From DATEHG01 sp035279705 (GTDB lineage: Bacteria; Gemmatimonadota; Gemmatimonadetes; Gemmatimonadales; GWC2-71-9), in the NCBI GenBank assembly GCA_035279705.1, contig DATEHG010000227.1:1-17838 (forward strand): a DNA stretch of 17,838 bases. Reading direction: 5' to 3'. Below, piece by piece: positions 7,295-14,755 of the stretch (position 1 is its first letter; each line of letters begins with the position of its first letter). Below the pieces are notes generated by a model. It did not search any database. It had not been told where the DNA came from and saw only the letters and a program-made list of their open reading frames with translations. Made by a program: the position numbers and the translations under genes.

Positions 7295-7499
7295 GGGAAT
7301 CCTCTGTGTGAAAGGTTGCAGCGAGAGACCCCGCCGGATAGCCCCAGGTCCAAACTGGGCATGGGCGGCGTGGCTGACACAATGGCGCTTCTTCTTTGCG
7401 TGCCGCTGTGACTGCGGGAAGGCGCGTTGGCGAAAACGCGCTCAAGGGTGGGGGTTCTGGTGCAGAGGCGCAACTACCAGCGGTGGTAGGGCTCCCTCT
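7295..7499. other. Intergenic region between the CLC gene end and the sensor operon start
   Basis: This 205-bp gap lies between two minus-strand operons. It holds two perfect inverted repeats: 7-bp arms GCGCGTT/AACGCGC at 7422-7441 with a 6-nt loop, and 6-bp arms CTACCA/TGGTAG at 7474-7489 with a 4-nt loop. Both could form hairpins after the CLC stop. Neither is followed by a convincing T run on the minus strand, so Rho-independent termination is only possible. The promoter for the sensor operon must lie in this gap, but no good -35/-10 pair was found by eye. Confidence 0.5.
7474..7489 (-). terminator. Possible weak terminator hairpin after the CLC gene
   Basis: A perfect 6-bp stem CTACCA/TGGTAG with a 4-nt loop lies 11 nt beyond the CLC stop codon on the minus strand. 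It is followed only by TTG rather than a T tract. It may act as a weak terminator or as an mRNA 3'-end stabiliser. The second hairpin at 7422-7441 may work with it. Confidence 0.35.
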
Positions 7500-9323
7500 T
7501 CAGCGGGTCTCTTTCGATTGAATCTGGTGTTCGAGGGTCCGCCGTATCCGGCGCCGGATCCGGCGGAACGGTGAGGACAGCCACCCCGCTTCCCGCCGTC
7601 CCTCTTCCTCGGCCACGATGGCCCAGGCCCCGGTGATCGCGGCCCGATCCAGCAGCCCGATGGGGTAACCGGGCCGCTCCCGCAGCACGACGGGAAGGCG
7701 GCCCACACCTCGCGAAACCATCCTGACCACGGCGGTCTCCAGCAGCTCGTCCGGGTAGGCAACCAGTGGATCCGGCGTGGCGATCTCGCGCAGCAATGGC
7801 GGGGCATCGTGCGCCCGGCTCTGCGCCCGCACCAGGTCTCCCCGGGTCAGGATGCCGCAAAGGCGACCCTCCCCATCGAGTACGGGCCAGGAGTGCCGGT
7901 GCGCCAGGACCGGATCGCCGAGCGCGATCCCGTCGAGCAACGCCTGGAGCGGCAGCGCGCCATTCAGCGTCGGCGCCTCCCGCTCCATGACGTCTTTCAC
8001 GCGAAGCCTGGCCAGCGGGCTCACGCTGTACTCGCGGGCGACGTGATGACCGCGCCGGGCGACTTTCTCGGTCAGAATCGACCGCTTGAGCACCAGCACG
8101 GTTACGAGGGACGCCGCCGAGCAGGCCACGAGCAGCCCCGGCCCGACGGTGAGATCCCCGGTCAGCTCGAGCAGGAACGCCACCGCGGTGAGCGGGGCTC
8201 CCATGGTCCCGCCCATCATTGCGGCCATTCCGATCAGGGCCCAGAGTGCCGCGTCCCCCACGGGAATGAATCGCGACGCCGTTGCGCCGAGCGCGCCGCC
8301 GATGAGCAGCAGCGGGGCCAGGACGCCGCCTGAGGTTCCCGATCCGAGGGCGACCGCCCAGATCACGGCCTTGACCAGCAGGAACACCAGGACAGCGGTG
8401 CCGATCAGGTGGCCATCCAGCATGTCGCGGATGACGTCGTACCCCACGCCGAGGGCACGGGGTTCGATCAATCCGCCGAGGCCGACGACGATGGCCCCGA
8501 TGGCGGGCCACCACATCCAGTGCAGCGGGAGCCGCGAGAAGGCATCCTCGACCCCGTAGACCAGCAGGGTGACCAGCGTGCCGAGTCCGCCGGCGAGGAG
8601 TCCCAGCCCAGCAGCCGCGATCAGCTCGGGTGGAGTAAAGGCCCCGTGCGCCGAAACGGCGAATACCGGACCGGTGCCAAGCAGCGGGGCCCGCACCGCC
8701 CACGCGGTGACCGACGCGATGGCGGCCGGAATGAAGCTCCTGGGCTTCCACTCGAACAGCAGCAGCTCGACGGCGAGGAGGAGGGCGGCAAAGGGCGCAT
8801 TGAAGATGGCCGACATGCCGGCGGCGGCACCGGCGACCAGCAGCGTCTTCCGCTCCGACGAGGTGAGGTGGAACCCCTGGGCAAAGAGCGAACCGAACGC
8901 GCCGCCGGTCATGATGATCGGGCCCTCGGCGCCGAACGGGCCGCCGGTGCCGATGGCGATGGCGGAGGCGAGCGGCTTGAGGACCGCGACGCGGACGTCC
9001 ATCCGGCTCCGCCCGATGAGGATGGCTTCGAGCGCCTCGGGGATCCCATGTCCCCGGATCTTGGACGAGCCGAACCGTGCCATGGCGCCGATGATCAACC
9101 CACCGGCTACCGGCACCAGCAGCGCCCAGAGGCCGAGGTGATGCCCCGCGGGAGTCACCGACTCGCCGGACAGCCGGTGGTAGTAGGCGAGGTTGGTGAC
9201 CAGCGCGATCAGCCGGAGCAGCACCCAGGCGACGCCACCGCTGATCAGCCCGATCACGATGGCCATGGTTCCGGTGACGAGGAGCCGGGTGTCCGCGGTG
9301 TAGTCGCCGACGTGTTCCTTCAT
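7500..9323 (-). CDS. CLC-family chloride channel/transporter with C-terminal CBS pair
   Basis: A 607-residue inner-membrane anion channel or antiporter. The CLC filter elements are present: GHGIPE (91-96), GTGGPFGAEGPI (126-137) with gating Glu133, NAPFAALLLAVEL (175-187), and GSGTSGGVLAP (327-337). A cytoplasmic CBS pair follows at about 442-560, a usual site for nucleotide regulation. Two positions differ from E. coli CLC: the filter Ser (GSGIP) is His here, and the internal proton-path Glu (second Glu of IIEEM) aligns with Leu187. The start is ATG at 9323, overlapping the preceding stop as ATGA. The frame extends upstream to 9446, but that part lies inside the preceding gene and is not hydrophobic. 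It is third in the MarR operon. The transported ion and coupling mode are uncertain. Confidence 0.95.
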   Translation of the reverse strand: MKEHVGDYTADTRLLVTGTMAIVIGLISGGVAWVLLRLIALVTNLAYYHRLSGESVTPAGHHLGLWALLVPVAGGLIIGAMARFGSSKIRGHGIPEALEAILIGRSRMDVRVAVLKPLASAIAIGTGGPFGAEGPIIMTGGAFGSLFAQGFHLTSSERKTLLVAGAAAGMSAIFNAPFAALLLAVELLLFEWKPRSFIPAAIASVTAWAVRAPLLGTGPVFAVSAHGAFTPPELIAAAGLGLLAGGLGTLVTLLVYGVEDAFSRLPLHWMWWPAIGAIVVGLGGLIEPRALGVGYDVIRDMLDGHLIGTAVLVFLLVKAVIWAVALGSGTSGGVLAPLLLIGGALGATASRFIPVGDAALWALIGMAAMMGGTMGAPLTAVAFLLELTGDLTVGPGLLVACSAASLVTVLVLKRSILTEKVARRGHHVAREYSVSPLARLRVKDVMEREAPTLNGALPLQALLDGIALGDPVLAHRHSWPVLDGEGRLCGILTRGDLVRAQSRAHDAPPLLREIATPDPLVAYPDELLETAVVRMVSRGVGRLPVVLRERPGYPIGLLDRAAITGAWAIVAEEEGRREAGWLSSPFRRIRRRIRRTLEHQIQSKETR

Positions 9324-9730
9324 GATGGTGCGCTGGTCGCCTCGAGCTCGAGGGGCTGCCTGCAGGAGTTGCAGGTGATGTTGCGGGGCACGCGGTACCG
9401 GCTCTGCGCCAGCCCGAGGTACTGCTGCTGGTGGCAGAAGGGACAACTTCCCTCGGCCGAGACGAAGATTTCCCCTTCGCCAAGGCGGCGGAAGCCAAGC
9501 ACGATGCCGATGATGATCGCGAGCGGCGGGCCGATGATGTGGATGATCGGGATCGGGAGCATGATGAGCGCGGCCAGCAACGCCAGGCCGAACGCCCGAC
9601 CCCCGCGCGCGATCCGTTCCTTCGGGCCGAGGTGGCGGGTGACGGCGGCCACTGCGGTCGGGGGGACGCCAAACCCGCGGAGGCGCAGGGTGCGGGGAAT
9701 GTCACCTGCGGGGAGCAGGGCCTCAGCCAT
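9320..9730 (-). CDS. Small membrane protein with zinc-ribbon-like C-terminal domain, unknown function
   Basis: A 136-residue protein I cannot assign to a named family. It has a hydrophilic N-terminal part, then a long hydrophobic stretch at about 46-80 with prolines in the middle (probably a helical hairpin). A short cytoplasmic tail follows with CPFC (Cys96, Cys99) and CNSC (Cys120, Cys123). The spacing is that of a zinc ribbon or rubredoxin-like knuckle. The ATG at 9730 is preferred over a TTG two codons earlier; it overlaps the MarR stop by 8 nt, and its own stop overlaps the CLC start as ATGA. Such tight packing implies co-expression. It may be an assembly or regulatory partner of the channel, which is inference from position only. 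Confidence 0.78.
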   Translation of the reverse strand: MAEALLPAGDIPRTLRLRGFGVPPTAVAAVTRHLGPKERIARGGRAFGLALLAALIMLPIPIIHIIGPPLAIIIGIVLGFRRLGEGEIFVSAEGSCPFCHQQQYLGLAQSRYRVPRNITCNSCRQPLELEATSAPS

Positions 9731-10226
9731 CGGCAAAGAAGAACCTGGCCTCCAGATCGGAGGCCTCCATGGCGGCGACGATCTGCTCGACGGCCTGGCG
9801 GATTTCCTTCACCCGCGCCGCGGGCAACTGGTCCAGGGCGTGACGCAGGCGCCCCTGAGCGGCTTCCGGGGCTTCGGCGGCCAGCGTCCGGCCCCGGGTG
9901 GTCAGCAGCAGCTCGACGACCCGCTTGTCCTGGCTGCTGCGCCGGCGCCGGACCAGGCTCCGCGCCTCGAGCCGGTCCACCAGCAGCGACAGGCTGCTCT
10001 GGTGCACCGCCAGCTCGGCGGCCAGCCGGCCCACCGGCATCGGGCCCAGGCGCAGCAGGGTCTTGAGGGCCCAGAGCTGCGGGGCCGTGAGGCCGTAATT
10101 GCGGTAGATGTCCTGCGAAAAGCTCTGCAGCGCCCGGACCACCCGCCGGAGGCCCTGGACCACGCGATCGGCGTCCGCGGAAGGCGGCGGAACGGGGCGG
10201 GGGCGGGGCTCGATTTGCATTGGCAT
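9723..10226 (-). CDS. MarR-family transcriptional regulator
   Basis: A 167-residue winged-helix regulator. After a Pro-rich start, helices at about 18-45 (VVQGLRRVVRALQSFSQDIY) form part of the dimer interface. GLTAPQLWALKTLLRLGPMPVGRLAAEL is the DNA-binding entry, followed by recognition helix HQSSLSLLVDRLEARSLV. The wing is RRRRSSQDKRVVELLLT, the classic MarR SxxDxRxxxxxLT pattern. The C-terminal helices complete the dimer. ATG at 10226 is used as the start; another ATG lies two codons later. The AT-rich palindrome just upstream is a likely operator, so it probably represses its own operon with the zinc-ribbon membrane protein and the CLC channel. The inducing ligand is not evident. Confidence 0.94.
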   Translation of the reverse strand: MPMQIEPRPRPVPPPSADADRVVQGLRRVVRALQSFSQDIYRNYGLTAPQLWALKTLLRLGPMPVGRLAAELAVHQSSLSLLVDRLEARSLVRRRRSSQDKRVVELLLTTRGRTLAAEAPEAAQGRLRHALDQLPAARVKEIRQAVEQIVAAMEASDLEARFFFADG

Positions 10227-10231
10227 AAATG

Positions 10232-10247
10232 TTTATATCAATATAAA
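10232..10247. promoter_or_regulatory. Palindromic operator candidate for the MarR regulator
   Basis: TTTATATCAATATAAA has perfect 7-bp arms and a 2-bp centre, matching the size of typical MarR sites. It covers the predicted -10 element and start site of the marR operon, so binding would block transcription. The AT richness, against very GC-rich surroundings, makes a chance palindrome unlikely. Confidence 0.68.
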
Positions 10248-10268
10248 TCGCCGGGACCTCGAAGCCAA
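10240..10268 (-). promoter_or_regulatory. Predicted sigma-70-type promoter of the MarR operon
   Basis: Read on the minus strand: -35 TTGGCT (10268-10263), a 17-nt spacer, and -10 TATATT (10245-10240). Transcription would start near 10233, leaving fewer than ten untranslated bases before the ATG at 10226 and no Shine-Dalgarno. The message may therefore be leaderless or nearly so. This is the only AT-rich island of its kind in the window. Confidence 0.65.
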
Positions 10269-10435
10269 GCCGCCAGGGTGCCCGGGCGCGCGCCGATCCC
10301 GGCCGGACTTGCAACGGACGGGGCCCCGGCTCCATACATCATGGTGTCAATTCCAGCCCTCTTGCCGGGGGCCCTCCACATCGATCCGGACCGGAGTCCT
10401 GTTTCCGGCGGTTCCCGAAGGCGCGAGGCGAGCGG

Positions 10436-11836
10436 ATGCTGATCGAATCGCCGACAATCGAGCGTGCCCGCCTGCCGGGGTACGTCCGGCTGGCCCGCCG
10501 GATTGTCTACGAGCGCAAGCGGACGGCGCCCGAGGTGCTCTGGTTCGAAGTTCCCGAGGCCTGTGCCGAGTCGCTCGCGGGCAATGGCGACGGGTGGCTG
10601 GTGGCGCTGCTGCCGCTGGCGCTCCGGATGCGGGAACCGCTCCGCCTCGACGCCTCGGTGGATGCCGGGCTGCTCCGCAACACCGATGCCCTGATGAACA
10701 TCTGGGGGCGCTGGTACCCGGAATATCCAGCGGTGCCGGTCGAGGTCGAGAGCGAGCACACCCCGCCCCCGAACCCGGCGGCCACGACGGGCCTCTTCTT
10801 CACCGGCGGGATCGACTCCTTCTATTCGCTGCTGCACTACGACGGCGAGGCGGCCCGCGACCACCGGCGGCCGGTCGAAGACCTGCTCTACATCTGGGGC
10901 TACGATCTTCCGCTCGACGATCAGGCCGCCTTCGAGCGAAAAGCCCGGGCCCTTCACGAGGTGGCCGCGCGACTCGACCGGCGCGCCATCCTCCTGGCCA
11001 CCAATCTCCGGCAGACCCGCCTGTCCGCCCTGGACTGGGCCAAGGTCACCCACGGCGCCGCCCTGGGTGCCGCGGCGCTGATGCTGGAGGGGCGCTTTTC
11101 GACCATGCTCCTTTCCGCCGCACTGGCCCGCCAGGACACCGAGAGCTTCGGCGCGCATCCGCTCACCGACCGGCTCATGTCCACCAGCCGGACCACGTTC
11201 GTGCATTATGGGGCGGAGGCAACGCGCTTCGAGAAGGCGGAGTTCATCGCAGGATCGGAGGAAGTGCGGCGGTTTCTGCACGTCTGCTGGGAGGATGCCT
11301 CCGACCGGAACTGTGGCCGCTGCGAAAAGTGCTTCCGGACCCAGATGACGCTCGAACTGCTCGGCTGCCGCGAGCAGGCGCCCTGCTTCGACGTGGCGGC
11401 TTTCTCGCTGGCGCACGCCGACCAGGTCGTGCTCGGGAGCCGGGCCACGGCGAGGTTGATGCAGGATCTGCGCGGTCCCGCCCAGCTCCGGGGGCGGCCC
11501 GACGTACTCGCGGCCATCGATGCCTGCCTCGAGTCGGACCGTCGGCGGAACGGGAATGCCGGCCCGGGTCGCTGGCGCCGCCGCGCCCGCCGCTGGCGCG
11601 AATCGTTCCGCAAGCGCTGGCTGGCCGGGAGCGCCTCGATCAAGTACTGGCTGGTCACTGCAGCCGTGATCGGCTTCGTGGCGCTGCAGCTCTCCGATTG
11701 CTGGTTCGAGCCGGATCTCGCCGCCGGCAGTGAAGCGCCCGGCCACCACGCGGTCTCCGGCGCCTCAGGCCAGAGATCCGCGACTGGTCCAGGCGCAGCT
11801 GGCGAGCCCTCCCCGCGCCCCCGGCCGGGGGGATAA
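10436..11836 (+). CDS. PP-loop ATPase-like (ExsB/QueC-type fold) protein with C-terminal membrane anchor, unknown substrate
   Basis: A 466-residue protein. FFTGGIDSF at 121-129 is a variant of the SGGxDS PP-loop used by ATP pyrophosphatases that adenylate a substrate. KVTHGAALG (203-211) and TRFEKAEFIAG (263-273) resemble downstream conserved blocks of this superfamily. NCGRCEKCFRT (292-302) gives a CxxCxxC metal-type motif near the domain end, as in QueC-like proteins. After about residue 370 comes an Arg-rich amphipathic stretch, one hydrophobic helix (about 402-420), and a 46-residue Ala/Gly/Pro-rich tail. The ATG start has GAGG 7 nt upstream. It is not queC itself (too long, different N-terminus). 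Related proteins are known to me mostly as hypothetical or near surface-polysaccharide genes, so the substrate cannot be named. Confidence 0.75.
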   Translation: MLIESPTIERARLPGYVRLARRIVYERKRTAPEVLWFEVPEACAESLAGNGDGWLVALLPLALRMREPLRLDASVDAGLLRNTDALMNIWGRWYPEYPAVPVEVESEHTPPPNPAATTGLFFTGGIDSFYSLLHYDGEAARDHRRPVEDLLYIWGYDLPLDDQAAFERKARALHEVAARLDRRAILLATNLRQTRLSALDWAKVTHGAALGAAALMLEGRFSTMLLSAALARQDTESFGAHPLTDRLMSTSRTTFVHYGAEATRFEKAEFIAGSEEVRRFLHVCWEDASDRNCGRCEKCFRTQMTLELLGCREQAPCFDVAAFSLAHADQVVLGSRATARLMQDLRGPAQLRGRPDVLAAIDACLESDRRRNGNAGPGRWRRRARRWRESFRKRWLAGSASIKYWLVTAAVIGFVALQLSDCWFEPDLAAGSEAPGHHAVSGASGQRSATGPGAAGEPSPRPRPGG

Positions 11837-11940
11837 GACCGGCGGCCCACCTCCCGGTTCGGCGCCATGCCGGGCCGCGACGCTGCCACCCCCCGAGGCA
11901 TCTACTCCATGGCATTCCCGCCCACCATGGAGACAAGGCA

Positions 11941-12876
11941 ATGCGGCACATTCTCTTCGTTACGGCACTCTGTGCCGCCACTACGGCCGGGGTTTCTCCG
12001 GCCAGCGCCCAGGGACAGGTCAGGGTCTTTGCGTACGGCCGGCCGAGGCTCGGCGTGGTCGTCGATGTCAACGCCGACAGCGCCAAGGACAAGATCGGCG
12101 CCCGGATCAAGGAGGTGACTCCCGGCGGCCCCGCGGAAAAGGCCGGCCTCAAGGCGGGGGATATCGTCACCCGGTTCAACGGCACCTCGCTCGCGGGGGT
12201 GAAGAGCGAGAGCAGCGACATGTCCGGCCCGGGGCAGCGCCTCATCGATCTGGCGCACGACCTCGACTCGGGAGACACCGTGAAGGTGGAGTACCGCCGG
12301 GGCGCCGAGACCAAGTCCGCGACCCTCGTGGCGGCCGAGGTGAGCAGCAACATGGCCAGGGGATGGAGCTCCGACGGACACGGAATGAACGGCTACGCCT
12401 TCCGGATGCCGGCCATGGGGGAAATGCCGCGGGTGATGACGTTCGACCGCCCCGGCGGTCCCGATTTCTTCCGGATGCGGATGCGTGATGCCGGACTCGA
12501 CCTGATCGATCTCAATCCCGACCTCGGCGAGTACTTCGGGACCAAGGAGGGGGTGCTGGTGGTATCGACCCCCGAGGATTCCGTGGTGCCGCTCAAGGCG
12601 GGAGACGTGATCCTGGCGCTCGACGGTCGCAAGCCCCGCTCGTCCGGTCATGCGCAGCGGATTCTCGATTCCTACGAGCCCGGCGAGACCATCAAGGCCG
12701 ATGTCATGCGCAAGCAGAAGCGGGTATCCCTGACCTGGACCTCGCCCAAGGAACGGGATCACATGCGGTGGAAGGTGGAGCGTGATTCCGACGACGACGG
12801 CCCGGGCGAAGTGCACATCCGGCCCAACTCGCGCACGGCGCCGAAGACGCCGGCTCCGCCCGCCGGCCGGACCTGA
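11941..12876 (+). CDS. Exported protein with two PDZ domains and no protease domain
   Basis: A 311-residue protein with a signal peptide at residues 1-24 (hydrophobic core ILFVTALCAATTAG, cleavage near PASA-Q). PDZ1 covers about 33-120: RLGVVVDVNADSA, then VTPGGPAEKAGLKAGDIVTRFNG. PDZ2 covers about 190-285: LGEYFGTKEGVLVVSTPED, then VPLKAGDVILALDG. The linker is Met/Gly-rich, and the C-terminus is a charged, Pro-rich tail. No Ser-protease (HtrA) or zinc-protease motif is present, so it is probably a periplasmic peptide-binding or scaffold protein. The start ATG has GGAG 8 nt upstream. The gene stands alone, 104 bp after the PP-loop gene, and is closed by a strong hairpin. Confidence 0.88.
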   Translation: MRHILFVTALCAATTAGVSPASAQGQVRVFAYGRPRLGVVVDVNADSAKDKIGARIKEVTPGGPAEKAGLKAGDIVTRFNGTSLAGVKSESSDMSGPGQRLIDLAHDLDSGDTVKVEYRRGAETKSATLVAAEVSSNMARGWSSDGHGMNGYAFRMPAMGEMPRVMTFDRPGGPDFFRMRMRDAGLDLIDLNPDLGEYFGTKEGVLVVSTPEDSVVPLKAGDVILALDGRKPRSSGHAQRILDSYEPGETIKADVMRKQKRVSLTWTSPKERDHMRWKVERDSDDDGPGEVHIRPNSRTAPKTPAPPAGRT

Positions 12877-12897
12877 GCAGGGAGGGTTCCGAAAACC

Positions 12898-12928
12898 AGA
12901 AGCCCCGCCTCGAAGAGGCGGGGCTTCT
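12898..12928. terminator. Bidirectional hairpin terminator between convergent genes
   Basis: A perfect 14-bp stem (AGAAGCCCCGCCTC and its complement) closes on a GAA triloop at 12912-12914. It sits 21 nt after the PDZ gene stop and 21 nt after the lipoprotein gene stop on the other strand. The minus-strand transcript continues GGTTTTC, a recognisable U tract. The plus-strand tail (GTCGTTC) is poorer. Confidence 0.92.
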
Positions 12929-12949
12929 GTCGTTCAGGGCCCTCGGTAA

Positions 12950-14755
12950 TCAGGGAACGAGGTTGGCCTCCATGTCGAAGAAACTGGTCCGGCCCCGGTC
13001 CCGCGCCCGCACGGCGATCACGTTGGGCTGACCCGGGAGGAGGTACGCCGCCGGGGCGGTAAAGCTCAAGCTGCCGAGGGTGGCGCAGCCTTCGTGCGTC
13101 AGCAGCCCGCTGCCGCCGGCCGGCGCACCCGTGACATCGTGGCCGTTCACGAAGACCTGGATGTCATTGTCGATGGCGACATCGATCTTGAGCGATCCGG
13201 CGAAGCCGTTCGGGACCAGCACGGTACGGCGGACGAGCAGGTCCGAGAAGCCCGTTGGAGCCGCCGGCCAGGTGGTGGCCACCGTCGGATCGAGACTGCA
13301 GCCGTCCGGCGAGCCGGGGCCGGAACCGAACGCGGCATTGCCGGTGGACCAGCTCGCGTCGCTGTATGCGTTGGTCTCCCATCCCGAGGGAGCAGCGTCG
13401 TTGCCGACAATCACGTACCGGTAGTTCGTGGCCTGGTAGGAGAAGGCGGCGGTCGAGATCACCTGGTCGGTAAAGGTCACCGGGCTGCCCTGAACCCCGC
13501 TGTTGAGGTGCGGAGCAGCGACCGAGGCGATGACCGAGTCGATCGTCAGGCCGGCGCCCAGGGTCCAGCTGGTGATCCGTGCCACGCCGGTGGCATCGGT
13601 AGTTGCCGTGCCACCGGTAATGCTGCCCTGGCTGCCACCGGGGACGGCAAAGCTGACCGGGTAGTTGGTCACCGCCACGTTGGTCGGCGTGTGGACGCTG
13701 ACCGCCGGCAGATCACCCGATGCGACGGACGAGCTGGCGAGGCCGGTGAGCGAGGTAGGCGAGACCGGCGTCACGAGCAGCAGCGTGTCCACCACGCCGA
13801 AGGGGCTGAGCTTGCGGGTCGTGCCGCCGAGGCCCGCACCGCCGAAGGAGGCATAGAGCGGCGTCGGCGCAATCAGCCTGGCCAGCTTGCGGCCGACCGA
13901 AGCCAGACCCCAGCGGACGAACTGACCGAGACTCGGGTTGGGACCCAGGCTGAGAGAGGCGTTGGTGCAGTCGAGGAACGGCACCGGCGCCAGGGGGAGG
14001 ATTTCGATCGTCGTCGGATTTGGATCGGGGACGTTGTGTGCCACCCGGAGCCGGCTCAGGTCCGGCGGTGTGAGGCTGTTGGCAATGCAGACCCCGACGA
14101 CCGCATTGGCGCCGAACGGCAGTGCGGGGGAGGCGGTGAACTGGTAATACAGCGGGTACTGATCGAGCTGCGTCAGCAGCCGCTGACTGTCCGGCAGCCG
14201 GGTCACCGTGATGATGGTCGGCTGGGTCACCGCGCCGGTCGGAACCTGGATCCCGGCGGTGAGGCTGGGAGTCACCACGTTGGTCGTAGGCGAAGTCGGC
14301 GTAACCAGAGCCACCGCGCCGTCCGAGCCCAGCGAGCCCGGTGGGATGGTGGGAACCGTGAGGCCCGCCGCGCAATAGGCGGCATTGATCAGGGTTGTGA
14401 GCTTGGCCTGGGTGTCCGCTGATTTCCCGCCAGTGAGCTGCCCCGCGTTGTAATACCCCAACGTCCACGCGACGAAGTTGTAGGCCAGTGTCTGCGCCGT
14501 CGCGGGCTTGTTGATGGCGACCGCCACCCTGATGGCCAGGAACTTGATTTCGGCGGTCGCCTCGAGGCCGCCGCCCCGAGGGAACAGAATCAGAATTTGC
14601 TTCACGACACTGGGATCATTGGGACAGGCGTACTGGGGGACCAGGGCGGCATCGGGACGGATGTCGGAACTCGACGGAGCCGTCCCGGCAGGATCGGAAC
14701 AGGCGGCGGCCAGCAGGGCCAGGGCGGCGGCGAATCCAAGGCGGCGGTTCATCAT
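12950..14755 (-). CDS. Multi-domain surface lipoprotein (ZU5-like, Big-like and galactose-binding-like modules)
   Basis: A 601-residue lipoprotein of unknown binding target. The start is taken at tandem ATGs (14755/14752), because the next 19 residues form a lipoprotein signal, MMNRRLGFAAALALLAAAC, with lipidation at Cys19. GGGA lies 5 nt upstream. The frame is open to 14833, but that part does not fit a signal peptide. Modules: an alpha-helical segment at about 55-135; a ZU5-like stretch at about 160-235 (AGIQVPTGAVTQPTIITVTR); an Ig-like Big-type domain at about 352-435 (YPVSFAVPGGSQGSITGGTA, then ATGVARITSW); and a C-terminal galactose-binding-like beta-sandwich at about 445-601 (SGWETNAYSDASWSTGNAAFG, then IDNDIQVFVNGHDV and NVIAVRARD). 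No catalytic motif was seen. Domain names are by appearance; a carbohydrate- or protein-binding role is inferred. Confidence 0.82.
   Translation of the reverse strand: MMNRRLGFAAALALLAAACSDPAGTAPSSSDIRPDAALVPQYACPNDPSVVKQILILFPRGGGLEATAEIKFLAIRVAVAINKPATAQTLAYNFVAWTLGYYNAGQLTGGKSADTQAKLTTLINAAYCAAGLTVPTIPPGSLGSDGAVALVTPTSPTTNVVTPSLTAGIQVPTGAVTQPTIITVTRLPDSQRLLTQLDQYPLYYQFTASPALPFGANAVVGVCIANSLTPPDLSRLRVAHNVPDPNPTTIEILPLAPVPFLDCTNASLSLGPNPSLGQFVRWGLASVGRKLARLIAPTPLYASFGGAGLGGTTRKLSPFGVVDTLLLVTPVSPTSLTGLASSSVASGDLPAVSVHTPTNVAVTNYPVSFAVPGGSQGSITGGTATTDATGVARITSWTLGAGLTIDSVIASVAAPHLNSGVQGSPVTFTDQVISTAAFSYQATNYRYVIVGNDAAPSGWETNAYSDASWSTGNAAFGSGPGSPDGCSLDPTVATTWPAAPTGFSDLLVRRTVLVPNGFAGSLKIDVAIDNDIQVFVNGHDVTGAPAGGSGLLTHEGCATLGSLSFTAPAAYLLPGQPNVIAVRARDRGRTSFFDMEANLVP

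Noticed and set aside
9324..9446. N-terminal extension of the CLC protein to 9446
   Set aside because: It lies inside the zinc-ribbon protein gene in another frame and is not hydrophobic; the ATG at 9323 overlaps the preceding stop as ATGA.
7474..10335. A 953-codon open frame on the minus strand covering the CLC, zinc-ribbon and MarR genes
   Set aside because: Its translation is Arg/Gly/Ala/Pro-rich and matches no fold. The true proteins in the other minus frames have clear motifs and coupled starts. It arises from high GC content.
10309..10337. Plus-strand promoter for the PP-loop gene starting at TTGCAA
   Set aside because: No acceptable -10 element at 16-18 bp; only weak matches such as CATACA.
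8409..10442. A 677-codon plus-strand open frame antisense to the CLC operon
   Set aside because: Low-complexity His/Gln/Gly/Arg-rich translation without recognisable domains; a shadow of the antisense genes.
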